The position numbers and the translations under genes were made by a program. The notes beneath the pieces are model-generated. The model saw only the letters and a program-made list of their open reading frames with translations. It did not search any database and was not told the DNA's origin. This document shows positions 9,384 to 18,146 of a stretch of DNA of 64,000 bases, piece by piece. Within the stretch, counting starts at the first letter, position 1; every line of letters begins with the position of its first letter. Source of the stretch: Bacteroidota bacterium. Its GTDB lineage: Bacteria > Bacteroidota > Bacteroidia > Flavobacteriales > Weeksellaceae. The stretch lies in assembly GCA_023393915.1 (NCBI GenBank), contig JAEXBS010000047.1, positions 124,001 through 188,000 on the forward strand, in the 5' to 3' direction.

Positions 9384-9406
9384 ATCCTTAAAGGATCTAT
9401 TTTTTT
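9378..9406. terminator. Bidirectional terminator holding both convergent stop codons
   Basis: Perfect 10-bp stem AAATAGATCC / GGATCTATTT with a 5-base loop, followed by T6-7 on the plus strand. The esterase stop TAG (9381-9383) is in one arm and the helicase stop, TAG on the minus strand (9397-9399), is in the other, because the palindrome contains TAG symmetrically. Confidence 0.85.
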
Positions 9407-10749
9407 CTTCTCGCTTTTGATTTTGCCTTTGCCTGCGCTCTATTGGCTCCAGGCTTGCTCTTAGGTTGCTTACGTTTGGAAGGTCCTCCTAAATTAATTT
9501 TACGGTTCTTCTCCTTTTTTTCATGGAAAGCTCCCCCCCCTTCCGTTATCTTCACGGTATGGGCATTTTTCATTTTAACCTCCTCTTGTTCCGAAGCAAT
9601 TTTCTTCGGATTCACCGCTACTTCTTCAGGAAACTTTTCCATTTGAAGTTCTCTGTTCATAAATACCTCAATCTCTAGAAGTTGAGGCTCTTCTTTCTTT
9701 GTAAAGAAAGTGATTGCAATTCCGTCCTTATCCGCTCTACCGGTTCTACCAATTCTGTGAATGTACTGCTCCATTACCTCTGGGACTTCAAAATTGATTA
9801 CATGCGTAATATCAGAAATATCAAGTCCACGAGCCATAACATCAGTCGTAATAATACCACGAAGCTCCTGAGATTCAAAACTTCTCATGGCCCTTAGACG
9901 ATAATTCTGCGATTTATTGGAATGGATAACATCAAACTGCCCTGGAAAAGCTTCTTCAATCTTCTCAAAAAGAAGATCAGTATGTTTTTTATTGTTACAG
10001 AAAATAAGCACTTTTGACAAATCAGTAGTCGTTTCCAGTAAGTGCTTTAAAAGATTAAACTTTGTATTGAAATTTTCGACAGGATAACCTATCTGTACAA
10101 TTTTTTCTAAAGGAGTTCCTGATTTCGCAAGAGAAATCTCAACAGGACCTGCAAAATACTCTTCGAGCATTCCGTCCACTGCATCGGTCATGGTAGCAGA
10201 GAATAGGATGTTTTGCCTTTTCTCTCTCATCATCTCAAAAATATGAGTTAATTGAGGACGAAATCCCAGATTCAACATTTCATCGAATTCATCAATAATG
10301 AGTCGCTGTACCTCCTTTAATGAAATGGCATTATCAATGGCAAGGTCCATCACTCTTCCGGGCGTACCCACAAGAATATCACAACCGTCATTGAAAAGAA
10401 GCTTTTGTGTATTTATGTTCTTTCCACCGTAGACCCCGATAACTCGAGCGGTCAAATTCTCTGTTAATCTAGTTAGAATATCGCATACTTGGACCACTAG
10501 CTCTCTTGTAGGAACCAGCACTAAAACCGTTGGATTACCGGAACGGTTGTATTTCCACATTTTAAGCACAGGCAAAAGATAGGCAAGGGTTTTACCTGTT
10601 CCGGTTTGTGCTATCCCCATGATGTCTCGTCCGGAAAGAATCGGTTTGAAACTTTTTTCTTGAATAGCAGTAGGTTCAAATAACTCAATATCCGCTAAGG
10701 TGTTGAGTAATTTTTCTGGCAATTCGAAATCTGCAAAAGTTAAATTCAT
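9397..10749 (-). CDS. DEAD-box-type ATP-dependent RNA helicase
   Basis: RNA helicase for ribosome assembly or RNA turnover. The start is ATG 10749 (MNLTFADFELPEKLLNTL), which begins just before the Q motif (FEPTAIQEK); a longer frame from 10815 overlaps the promoter. 450 aa. Motifs in order: AQTGTGKT (I), PTREL (Ia), TPGR (Ib), DEFD (II), SAT (III), TTDVMARGLDI (V), HRIGRTGR (VI). Motif II reads DEFD rather than DEAD. A lysine/arginine-rich tail (KRKQPKSKPGANRAQAKAKS) is probably an RNA-binding extension. The 5' leader of about 40 nt contains a small hairpin with a T run. Confidence 0.92.
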   Translation of the reverse strand: MNLTFADFELPEKLLNTLADIELFEPTAIQEKSFKPILSGRDIMGIAQTGTGKTLAYLLPVLKMWKYNRSGNPTVLVLVPTRELVVQVCDILTRLTENLTARVIGVYGGKNINTQKLLFNDGCDILVGTPGRVMDLAIDNAISLKEVQRLIIDEFDEMLNLGFRPQLTHIFEMMREKRQNILFSATMTDAVDGMLEEYFAGPVEISLAKSGTPLEKIVQIGYPVENFNTKFNLLKHLLETTTDLSKVLIFCNNKKHTDLLFEKIEEAFPGQFDVIHSNKSQNYRLRAMRSFESQELRGIITTDVMARGLDISDITHVINFEVPEVMEQYIHRIGRTGRADKDGIAITFFTKKEEPQLLEIEVFMNRELQMEKFPEEVAVNPKKIASEQEEVKMKNAHTVKITEGGGAFHEKKEKNRKINLGGPSKRKQPKSKPGANRAQAKAKSKARRKK

Positions 10750-10758
10750 TGAAGTACT

Positions 10759-10785
10759 GCGTAAAAAACCTAAAACTAGGTAGGG
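10759..10785 (-). promoter_or_regulatory. Leader hairpin with T6 in the helicase 5'UTR
   Basis: On the minus strand the leader reads ACCTA-GTTT-TAGGT followed by TTTTT(T): a 5-bp stem with a T tract between the -7 box and the start codon. It has the shape of a weak intrinsic terminator or attenuator. Confidence 0.4.
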
Positions 10786-10796
10786 ATTAATTGGGG

Positions 10797-10804
10797 CAAA
10801 GATA
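10797..10804 (-). promoter_or_regulatory. -7 box (TATCTTTG) for the helicase
   Basis: Minus-strand TATCTTTG matches TAnnTTTG, 47 bases upstream of the ATG at 10749. Confidence 0.55.
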
Positions 10805-10933
10805 GCGTATTTCAAGAAAAGTTAATTCATGCGAATTATGACAGACGCAACCATTATTAATTGCAGTCAATAAAAAAGGAAAAAATCGCACTACAATCAA
10901 GCTCTATTTTATCTCGAAGCATTGCTTAAAGTA

Positions 10934-10967
10934 AAAATCAGATAAATAAGTTTATTTATCTGATTTT
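10934..10967. terminator. 34-bp palindrome terminating the threonine dehydrogenase gene
   Basis: Arms AAAATCAGATAAATAA and its exact complement (10934-10949 and 10952-10967) are separated by only GT. On the minus strand the hairpin is followed by TTTTTACTTT, so it should terminate the dehydrogenase transcript 39 bases after its stop. It is much longer and more A/T-rich than the other terminators here. The rest of 10816-11005 shows no gene. Confidence 0.75.
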
Positions 10968-11005
10968 AAATAATATAAATTAAACTACTTAAAGTAATTT
11001 TTTGT

Positions 11006-11959
11006 TTATTTTTTTAATTTTATTCTAAGGTTTTTTAGCATATCCTGGGTCATCGTTTTGACATCGAATTTATAATCTAGACCCCAATCTCTCTTAGCAA
11101 CCGAGTCATCAATAGAGGCCGGCCAAGAGTCCGCAATCTTCTGACGGAAATCCGGCTCGTACTCAATACTGAACTCAGGGATCTCTTCTTTTATGGCATC
11201 AGCGAGCTCACTTGGTGTAAAAGACATTCCTCCTAAGTTGTATGAAGTTCTTACTGAAAGTGCTTCTTTTGGAGCCTCCATTAACTTAAGGGTCGCTTCA
11301 ATAGCATCGTCCATATAGAGCATGGGCATAGCGGTATCCTTACTAATAAAGCTAGTGTATTTTCCTTGTTCCACAGCTTCATAGTAAATCTCTACCGCAT
11401 AATCCGTTGTCCCTCCTCCCGCAGGTGTCTTCCATGAAATAAGTCCAGGGTAACGAATACTACGAACATCTACACCATGCTTATCAAAATAATACTCGCA
11501 CCATTTTTCTCCAGCTAATTTTGAAATTCCGTAAACCGTTGTTGGATTGAGCACTACATCTTGACCCACATTCTCTTTTGGAATCCCTTTACCGAAAACC
11601 GCTATGGAACTAGGCCAAAATATCTTTTGTAGTAGACCTTCACGAGCCATCTCACAAAAATTGATTAAAGGCTCAACATTGAGTTTCCATGCAAACAAAG
11701 GCTGTTTTTCAGATGTTCCAGAAAGCAGTGAAGCCAGATGATAGACTGTTGTAATTTCGTATTCTTTTATCACCTGCCTAACAAGTTGGGTGTTGGTTAC
11801 ATCCATTCTTTCATAAAATCCTGCACTGGTTAAGTTCTTGTCAAACCGATCAAGACCCGAGGCCACTACATTCTCTTTTCCGTGGATTTCGACTAAGCGA
11901 TTCGTTAGCTCGGTCCCAATTTGACCTAAAGCTCCTGTAATGAGTATTTTTTCTTGCAT
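11006..11959 (-). CDS. tdh: L-threonine 3-dehydrogenase, SDR (epimerase-like) type
   Basis: NAD-dependent oxidation of L-threonine to 2-amino-3-ketobutyrate, the first step of threonine-to-glycine catabolism; Kbl, encoded at 55693-56886, cleaves the product. 317 aa. Seen: GALGQIGTEL Rossmann motif (9-18), WPSSIAVFG (115-123), and Tyr143/Lys147 in TVYGISK. The segment RYPGLISWKTPAGGGTTDYAVEIYY is typical of the short-chain ThrDH group described from Flavobacterium, distinct from zinc-dependent Tdh. A UDP-sugar epimerase is the alternative, but that signature argues against it. Monocistronic. Confidence 0.88.
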   Translation of the reverse strand: MQEKILITGALGQIGTELTNRLVEIHGKENVVASGLDRFDKNLTSAGFYERMDVTNTQLVRQVIKEYEITTVYHLASLLSGTSEKQPLFAWKLNVEPLINFCEMAREGLLQKIFWPSSIAVFGKGIPKENVGQDVVLNPTTVYGISKLAGEKWCEYYFDKHGVDVRSIRYPGLISWKTPAGGGTTDYAVEIYYEAVEQGKYTSFISKDTAMPMLYMDDAIEATLKLMEAPKEALSVRTSYNLGGMSFTPSELADAIKEEIPEFSIEYEPDFRQKIADSWPASIDDSVAKRDWGLDYKFDVKTMTQDMLKNLRIKLKK

Positions 11960-11991
11960 GGAGGTATATTCACGTTTATAATGATAGTAAA

Positions 11992-11999
11992 CAAAAATA
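11992..11999 (-). promoter_or_regulatory. -7 box (TATTTTTG) for tdh
   Basis: Minus-strand TATTTTTG, perfect to the Bacteroidetes consensus, 32 bases upstream of the tdh ATG. Confidence 0.6.
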
Positions 12000-12152
12000 G
12001 CAATTTTCCCTTTGAAATAAAAGCATAATACCTACTCCTTACATGACTTTTTGCTTCCCCTGACAATCCGGACTCTTAGTAATTGAATTTAGGTCCCTTT
12101 CTATTTTCAAGAAGTTTGTATCTTCGAGTTCTTAAAAAATCACTCTACTAGA

Positions 12153-13856
12153 ATGACATTTCCAACCTTAAACAGACTAATCCTGGTCGTAGGACTTTTC
12201 ACCGGATCTTTACTATCTGCTCAATTTCAAGACCTTACGGTTCAAAAAGAAATTCATACCAGAGACAAAGGAATGGTGGTTTCTGCCCACCCATTAGCAA
12301 GTCAGGTAGGAGCAAAAATCCTAAGAGACGGTGGAAACGCTTTTGATGCAGCGATCGCTACTCAATATGCTTTGGCGGTGGTCTATCCGCAAGCAGGTAA
12401 CTTAGGTGGCGGAGGATTTTTAATTGGCATTAAAAATTCCGGTGAAAAAATCGCTTTAGATTTTAGGGAAACGGCTCCCGAAAAAGCGCACAGAAACATG
12501 TACATTGATAAAGAAGGAAACCCTAGAACAGATTGGTCTCAAGAAGGAAGTCTTGCGGTAGGAGTTCCGGGCTCGGTTGCTGGATTTTTCGCTACGCTTC
12601 CTCATGCCAACCTGCCCATGGAAAAATTAATAGCGCCGGCCATTGAGCTTGCTGAAAAAGGGTTCGCTCTTACCCAAAGAGAAGCAGAGCTATTAAATCG
12701 CCATAAAGAGGAATTTTTGAAAAACAATTCTATGCCCACCGCTTTTGTTAAGCAAACTCCATGGAAAGAAGGGGATCTCTTGATTCAAAAAGATCTAGGG
12801 AAAACGCTTCGAAGAATTCAGCAGCTAGGTCTTGCAGGATTCTATGAAGGGGAGACCGCAAAAGAAATTGTTACAGAAATCAGCAAAGGTAAGGGCATCG
12901 TAAGCTACAAGGACCTCAAGAACTATAAAGTTCGCGAGCGCCAGCCTCTAGAATTCGTCTACAAAGGGCATCAGGTAATTTCCATGCCGCTGCCTTCGAG
13001 CGGTGGAATTTTACTTGCGCAAATGCTTAAGATGAGCTCCTATGAAAATTTAGAAAAATACGAGTTTCATTCTCAAGAGGCCTTGCAAATTATGATCGAA
13101 GCAGAGCGCCGAGCGTATGCAGATCGAGCTGAATATATGGGTGACCCCGATTTTGTAGAAGATCCTACTAAAAAACTCCTTGCCGAATCTTACCTAAAAG
13201 GCCGATGGGAAAACTTTAGATTCTCTAAAGCAACACCTAGTAGTGAGGTGGGAAAAATTTATCCTCAAGCACAGGAATCTACAGAAACCACCCATCTTTC
13301 AGTCCTAGATAAAGACCTAAATGCAGTATCGGTCACCACCACATTAAACGGTCTGTATGGAAGTAAAGTAGTGGCTGGAAAAGCTGGATTTTTCCTTAAT
13401 AATGAAATGGACGACTTCTCAATCAAACCGGGCACACCCAACATGTTTGGAGCGATTGGTGGGGAGGCCAACAAAATTGAACCAGGCAAAAGAATGCTTT
13501 CCTCAATGACTCCAACTATTGTTTTGAAAGATTCGCAGCCTTATATAGTGGTAGGCACACCTGGAGGTACAACCATCCCCACTTCTGTGTACCAAACGCT
13601 CGTGAATTTAATTGATTTCAAACTGGATGCAAACAAAGCTGTAAATGCAGCTAAATTCCATCACCAATGGCTTCCTGAAAACGTAAAAATTGAGAAGGGA
13701 TTCCACCCGGAGATGATCAAAGCACTTGCAAATAAGAACTATTCCTTTGAATCTGTTAACCAGATTGGTAGAACGGAACTCATAGTTCGCTACGAAAACG
13801 GCGCAGTGGTTGGAGTGGCCGATGGACGTGGAGACGACTCAGTTGCTACGGAATAA
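12153..13856 (+). CDS. ggt: Gamma-glutamyltransferase / glutathione hydrolase
   Basis: Periplasmic N-terminal-nucleophile enzyme that removes gamma-glutamyl groups from glutathione and related peptides. 567 aa with signal peptide MTFPTLNRLILVVGLFTGSLLSAQ. Seen: GGNAFDAAIATQYALAVVYPQAGNLGGGGF (60-89), DFRETAP (103-109), and the autocleavage/nucleophile site Thr379 in TTHLSVLDKD, where the precursor splits into large and small subunits. The SSMTPTIV and GTPGGTTIPT segments of the small subunit are present. Product length and motifs are normal. It stands alone between divergent tdh and the convergent lipid kinase gene. Confidence 0.95.
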   Translation: MTFPTLNRLILVVGLFTGSLLSAQFQDLTVQKEIHTRDKGMVVSAHPLASQVGAKILRDGGNAFDAAIATQYALAVVYPQAGNLGGGGFLIGIKNSGEKIALDFRETAPEKAHRNMYIDKEGNPRTDWSQEGSLAVGVPGSVAGFFATLPHANLPMEKLIAPAIELAEKGFALTQREAELLNRHKEEFLKNNSMPTAFVKQTPWKEGDLLIQKDLGKTLRRIQQLGLAGFYEGETAKEIVTEISKGKGIVSYKDLKNYKVRERQPLEFVYKGHQVISMPLPSSGGILLAQMLKMSSYENLEKYEFHSQEALQIMIEAERRAYADRAEYMGDPDFVEDPTKKLLAESYLKGRWENFRFSKATPSSEVGKIYPQAQESTETTHLSVLDKDLNAVSVTTTLNGLYGSKVVAGKAGFFLNNEMDDFSIKPGTPNMFGAIGGEANKIEPGKRMLSSMTPTIVLKDSQPYIVVGTPGGTTIPTSVYQTLVNLIDFKLDANKAVNAAKFHHQWLPENVKIEKGFHPEMIKALANKNYSFESVNQIGRTELIVRYENGAVVGVADGRGDDSVATE

Positions 13857-13891
13857 ACGAGTTTTAATACGGTTGGTATAAAGAGTAAAAG

Positions 13892-14743
13892 CTAATTCAA
13901 AACGTTTAAACTACTTGCAAGCACTTTCACTTTCACAGGTGAAGGAATGGAATGAAACTCTCCATCCAAATGCCAATTAGTGGTATTCACCTCAAACTCA
14001 ACTTCTTTCACTGGTAAATAGGTTAAATAGTTATCCGATTCGAGCTTTTTGGTGAACATTTTAAAGGCAAAACCAAGCGAATAAAAGAAAGGGAATTTCT
14101 TTACCAGAACCAAATCCACCAGGCCATCACTTTTACTCGCCATGGGAGCAATGTAAGCGTGATTCCCAAATTGCCTCGTATTGGCGATATTCACCATGAG
14201 GTATTTGCCATTGTATTTTTTTAAAGTGTGGTCATTAAAATCCACTTTAATGGGCTTGTAATTGAAGAAGGTTTTTAATGTAACTTGAATATAGTTTCCA
14301 AAACCTCTGGAAGTTTTCTCAAATTCTTTTATTACCTTACCATCAAATCCGGTACCTGATACATTGATCGACAATCGATCATTTACGGTAAAAGTATCTA
14401 TGGTTTTGATTTGTCGTCTTTCTAACTTTTCAAGTAAATCCCCTAAGTCTTTGCTAAAATGGGTTTCGTTAGAAAAACCGTTTCCAGACCCTGCGGGAAA
14501 CACAGCTAGAATCTTCGAGGTTCCAATCAAATGACGTGCTACAGTAGAAATCGTACCGTCTCCCCCAACAGCTACTAATACTTCTAGGTTATCTAAATGC
14601 TTTTGAATAAAAACATCGGTTTGCTCAATGCTATTAGAGATCAAAATCAAGGGATCGCTTAATTTCTTCTTTAGTTCATTTACAAAAGGTTTATAGTTAC
14701 CTTTAGCCGAGTGAGGATTAATAATAAACGCAACATTTTTCAT
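13892..14743 (-). CDS. YegS/DagK-like lipid kinase
   Basis: Diacylglycerol-kinase catalytic-domain protein that probably phosphorylates a diacylglycerol, sphingoid or related lipid at the membrane face. ATG 14743 gives MKNVAFIINPHSAKGN, the usual family start; 283 aa. Seen: the GGDGT nucleotide motif in VAVGGDGTIS at about 60-69, FPAGSGNGF, and a C-terminal beta-sandwich with HLDGEFHSIPSPVKVKVL. Bacteroidetes make sphingolipids, so a sphingoid substrate is possible but not shown. Convergent with ggt, 35 bases apart, with no clear terminator. Confidence 0.85.
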   Translation of the reverse strand: MKNVAFIINPHSAKGNYKPFVNELKKKLSDPLILISNSIEQTDVFIQKHLDNLEVLVAVGGDGTISTVARHLIGTSKILAVFPAGSGNGFSNETHFSKDLGDLLEKLERRQIKTIDTFTVNDRLSINVSGTGFDGKVIKEFEKTSRGFGNYIQVTLKTFFNYKPIKVDFNDHTLKKYNGKYLMVNIANTRQFGNHAYIAPMASKSDGLVDLVLVKKFPFFYSLGFAFKMFTKKLESDNYLTYLPVKEVEFEVNTTNWHLDGEFHSIPSPVKVKVLASSLNVLN

Positions 14744-14787
14744 ACAAAACAAAGCTTGCCTTATAAATCTTACCTATCGATTTAAAT

Positions 14788-15594
14788 CTAATTTGTAAAT
14801 CCCATTCGCTGCTTAAACTGTGGAGTCAAATGTTCTTTAATTGTCTCGAAGGGAACTTTTATAGAAATGATTCCGTATACATAGGCTGCGATTTCATATT
14901 GATTGTAGGTGAAAATCAAATGGGTAGAATCAAAGTGAAAATTTTGGTTGTAGGAGAGTTTTTCAGGTTCAAATAAACCGTCTTTACGCTCATCCGCATA
15001 CTGTAGTAAAATTTTGTTCCAGTCTACTTTTGCAACCTCCACTATATCAGAGAGTTTAACTGTAGTTTGCGTTTTTAAATCGGCTACTTTATACAGTTCG
15101 TATGCGTACCCGTGCGCTCCACCAGTGTACCCATATCCTGTATATTTTACAGTAAGGTAATCGTTAAGTTCGGAAACGACATTCATCTCTGAGACTTCAT
15201 CCCAAGTTTGTTTACTTCCTGGCTGAAAATCCACCAAATCCTTCTTAGTTCTTTGGTAGTATCTGTCTTTCTTTTCCTGTATTAACTTCTCGACTTCTAA
15301 TTTTTCGTAAGCAATCGGGGGAGCAATGGAGTCGAACAGCACATTAGAATACAAGCTATCAAGGACATTCTTCTCTAGCCCCTTAAAAACTAGAACTTTC
15401 TGGGCATACTTTGCCGTAACTAGCGGACTGACTTCTAGGGAGTCTCCTATGCGCAAAGAATCGTAAGAAAATACAGGTTCATTTTGGACGGTTGTAAGGG
15501 TATCTGCGTCGGTATGGTTTTGCTCTGTCGTGGTCTTTGTACAGGACGAGACAAAAAGAGCTATTGCGAAAATAGAAAGTAAATTTTTGATCAT
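14788..15594 (-). CDS. RsiV/DUF3298-type lipoprotein
   Basis: Cell-envelope lipoprotein of unknown function with an RsiV-like fold (DUF4163 plus DUF3298), the family that includes the lysozyme-sensing anti-sigma factor RsiV. Start ATG 15594 yields MIKNLLSIFAIALFVSSC with a lipobox ending at Cys18; 268 aa. The conserved YTGGAHG motif of DUF3298 is present at about 155-165. Unlike RsiV it has no cytoplasmic or transmembrane anti-sigma part, so it is a free lipoprotein. Sits between the lipid kinase and SRPBCC genes. Confidence 0.75.
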   Translation of the reverse strand: MIKNLLSIFAIALFVSSCTKTTTEQNHTDADTLTTVQNEPVFSYDSLRIGDSLEVSPLVTAKYAQKVLVFKGLEKNVLDSLYSNVLFDSIAPPIAYEKLEVEKLIQEKKDRYYQRTKKDLVDFQPGSKQTWDEVSEMNVVSELNDYLTVKYTGYGYTGGAHGYAYELYKVADLKTQTTVKLSDIVEVAKVDWNKILLQYADERKDGLFEPEKLSYNQNFHFDSTHLIFTYNQYEIAAYVYGIISIKVPFETIKEHLTPQFKQRMGFTN

Positions 15595-15732
15595 AACGAT
15601 AGTGGTTTGCTTAGCTACTATGCAAAATATGCTCCAAAAAACATCTACTTTCCCTTTCAAAGTAGAAAACAAAGAAAATTAATAATTACGTAAACTTCGG
15701 TGAAAATGAGAATCTACCTAAAATCCCTTAAA

Positions 15733-16182
15733 CTAGACTCCCTTATTTTCGGCCAGCTCTTTTATTCGTGAAAAACCCTTTTTAAATCCTTCGAGTAGGT
15801 GCGGCTTATGCTCATTTTGGGTCTGAGTTGCGCAATGAAGTTTTGTATACCCTTCCAATTCAATTAGACGGTACTTTTCCATGCTTCCACTCCACTCCAT
15901 TACTTCTTTTGTGCCCAGAATTTCTTTTCCGTTTTGTAATAGTCCCAGATGCTTAAACACAACTTCATAGGGTGGGTTTAATAATTCAATAGTAGACAAC
16001 ATTCCATTTTGACCACTTTTGTCTAAGAATAAGGTTCTACCCCCGACCTGCCAATCGGACTCATAATGCGACCCTGGAGAGAAGAACTGAGTCCAATCCC
16101 TGTAAGAATCTTTTTCCCACAGTAGTTTCCAAATCGTTTGCGCATCAGCACTAATTTCTATTTCATATTCGATCGTTTCCAT
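15733..16182 (-). CDS. SRPBCC (START/AHSA1-like) domain protein
   Basis: Small ligand-binding-fold protein, 149 aa, single SRPBCC domain, no signal peptide. The pattern IEYEIEISADAQTIWKLLWEKDSYRDWTQFFSPGSHYESDW followed by G...LDKSGQNGM is shared with the gene just upstream, so the two are tandem paralogues (26 bases apart). Function unknown; AHSA1-like proteins bind hydrophobic ligands or act as chaperone cofactors. Last gene of a likely VOC-VOC-SRPBCC-SRPBCC transcript. Confidence 0.75.
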   Translation of the reverse strand: METIEYEIEISADAQTIWKLLWEKDSYRDWTQFFSPGSHYESDWQVGGRTLFLDKSGQNGMLSTIELLNPPYEVVFKHLGLLQNGKEILGTKEVMEWSGSMEKYRLIELEGYTKLHCATQTQNEHKPHLLEGFKKGFSRIKELAENKGV

Positions 16183-16208
16183 AGGAATTTAAATTTTTAT
16201 TGTGAAAA

Positions 16209-16631
16209 TTAACTTTCTGCTAGCTCCTTAATTGCTAGTAACATAGAGGGATACTTCTTTTGGAAAAAGTCAGAAAACTCCTCTAAAGCTTGGACTTTCA
16301 CTCGAAGTAGCGTACCGTCCTTATTTTCGTTTAAAAGATACTGCTCCATGGAGTCAATCCAGGATTGGGGTGACTCTTGAGCGTTTTCCATCCATCCTAA
16401 ATGCTTAAAGGTCATTTCTTTATTGGGGCGGTTTTCTACCACTAAATTGTACATTCCGTTCTGATTAGAATCAAAAAAATAGATTTTACTCCCTTTGGAT
16501 AAATCTCCTTTGTAATAGGACCCTTTATTTAATGATTCCGCCCATTTCCGATAGTTATGCTCTTCCCATAAAGTACTCCATACTTTACTTGAACTTGCAT
16601 TTATATGAATCTCAAAATGTAACGGTATCAT
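16209..16631 (-). CDS. SRPBCC (START/AHSA1-like) domain protein, paralogue
   Basis: 140 aa, single SRPBCC domain. Shares WSTLWEEHNYRKWAESLNKGSYYKGD and FFDSNQNGMYNL with its downstream neighbour. The ATG is one base after the stop of the VOC-family gene, so translation is probably coupled. Function unknown. Confidence 0.75.
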   Translation of the reverse strand: MIPLHFEIHINASSSKVWSTLWEEHNYRKWAESLNKGSYYKGDLSKGSKIYFFDSNQNGMYNLVVENRPNKEMTFKHLGWMENAQESPQSWIDSMEQYLLNENKDGTLLRVKVQALEEFSDFFQKKYPSMLLAIKELAES

Positions 16632-16632
16632 A

Positions 16633-17502
16633 TTAAATAGATTGGTAGGCCTTTTCTAAAACAGAAATCTCTATTTTCTGCATCTCCATCATCGCTTCAA
16701 CAACTTTCTGTGCTTTGTGTGGATGGTCAAAATCATTCATTAGTTCTAAGAGTCGTTTGGGCACAATTTGCCAAGAAAGTCCGTATTTATCTTTGAGCCA
16801 TCCGCATCGACTTTCCACTCCTCCTTCCTTAGTTAAAGAGCTCCACAAATGATCCGTTTGCTTCTGATCATCCGTCATTACCACTACTGAAATCCCTTCA
16901 TTAAAATCAAAGGGATGATCTTTGGAACTATCCATGATGAAAAAAGTGTATCCGTGAAGATCAAAATGGGCATGTTGCACGTGGTCTGCCATCTCATAGT
17001 CTTCTTTTCCTACACCTTCTCCATACTTTAATACGCCTCCAATACTTGAATCGGGAAAGATGGAGGTATAGAATCCCATAGCCTCTAGAGCTTTACCATT
17101 ATTTTCATGTAAAAACATTAATGTTGGAACGATCTTTTGATCCCCCTCTTGTATACCCAAATACACTTGCCATGTTACTCCGTAACGATCTCGAACCCAA
17201 CCGTATTTTTTGCTCCACGGATATTCGCTTAAGGGCATAAGGACTCTACCTCCCTCAGCAAGGGGATTCCAGTACTTTTCAACTTCCTCTTCTGACTCAC
17301 AGAGTACCATGAATGAGACCGATGCGTTCTTTTCAAATTGTGGACCCCCATTTAATAGCATTAAACGCTGTCCAAACAATTCAATATTCACGACTACTGG
17401 AGAATCTACAGTGATTTTTCCGCCAAAAATCTGGCAATAAAAATTAGCGGACTCTTGGGCCTGTCCATTAGACCATAGGCAAGGAAAGATATCGTTATTC
17501 AT
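16633..17502 (-). CDS. PhnB-like VOC-family protein, two tandem domains
   Basis: Glyoxalase/bleomycin-resistance-fold (VOC) protein of the PhnB/3-demethylubiquinone-9 type. ATG 17502 (MNNDIFPCLWSNGQAQESANFY) is chosen over a longer frame from 17601, whose extra residues do not match the family. 289 aa with two copies of the fold: about 1-125 (FYCQIFGGK, SEYPWSKKYGWVRDRYGVTWQVYL) and about 130-265 (FYTSIFPDSS, CGWLKDKYGLSWQIVP). Metal or substrate unknown. Middle gene of the VOC/SRPBCC cluster. Confidence 0.8.
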   Translation of the reverse strand: MNNDIFPCLWSNGQAQESANFYCQIFGGKITVDSPVVVNIELFGQRLMLLNGGPQFEKNASVSFMVLCESEEEVEKYWNPLAEGGRVLMPLSEYPWSKKYGWVRDRYGVTWQVYLGIQEGDQKIVPTLMFLHENNGKALEAMGFYTSIFPDSSIGGVLKYGEGVGKEDYEMADHVQHAHFDLHGYTFFIMDSSKDHPFDFNEGISVVVMTDDQKQTDHLWSSLTKEGGVESRCGWLKDKYGLSWQIVPKRLLELMNDFDHPHKAQKVVEAMMEMQKIEISVLEKAYQSI

Positions 17503-17587
17503 GTTAATTTCTAGATTTTTATTAGCTGCATATAAATATACAGTTTCGCATGAAGAAAGTAAAATACTTACTTCTAAAAAAAAGGAA

Positions 17588-18019
17588 TTAACCTTCTGCA
17601 TTGAAATTAATCATCCACGGGGTGCCAAATCGATCAATAAAACTACCCCAGTAGTCTCCCCAAAATTGGTCCGTCATAGGAGATTCAATTTCACCCCCTT
17701 CGGAGAGCTCTGAAAATAAGCGATCCGCTTCCTCTCGTGAATCCGGATGAATGCTAATGTATGCGTTCGTTCCTTTAACATAAGGAACCCCCATATCGGG
17801 CATGGTGTCGCTGCCCATTAGAATTTGTCCCCCAATGTCAAGTCCAACATGCATAACACGATTTTTTAATTCTTCGGGAGGCGTATACCCTTCCGAGCTT
17901 GGGACGTCTCCCATTCTCATTAGACCGTATTTATTAAATTCTGTTTTAAACACTTTCTTATAAAGCGTAAAGGCTTCTTCACAGTTGCCATCAAAATTAA
18001 GGTAAGGATTTAGTTTCAT
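17588..18019 (-). CDS. PhnB-like VOC-family protein
   Basis: 143 aa, one VOC domain of the PhnB type (MKLNPYLNFDGNCEEAFTLY, IGGQILMGSD, FWGDYWGSFIDRFGTPWMIN). Probably the first gene of the cluster, 85 bases ahead of the double-domain VOC protein. Homologues are common in Bacteroidetes and have no assigned reaction. Confidence 0.8.
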   Translation of the reverse strand: MKLNPYLNFDGNCEEAFTLYKKVFKTEFNKYGLMRMGDVPSSEGYTPPEELKNRVMHVGLDIGGQILMGSDTMPDMGVPYVKGTNAYISIHPDSREEADRLFSELSEGGEIESPMTDQFWGDYWGSFIDRFGTPWMINFNAEG

Positions 18020-18146
18020 AAGGTTTGATTTATAAATTAATGATTGGTTGATTTTCTACAATTAATTACGCTAAATTGTTTTTTAAAATTAGAGCATTTT
18101 CTATTTAAAACACTGCTAATCATTAATAATTGGGAAAAAATTAACG

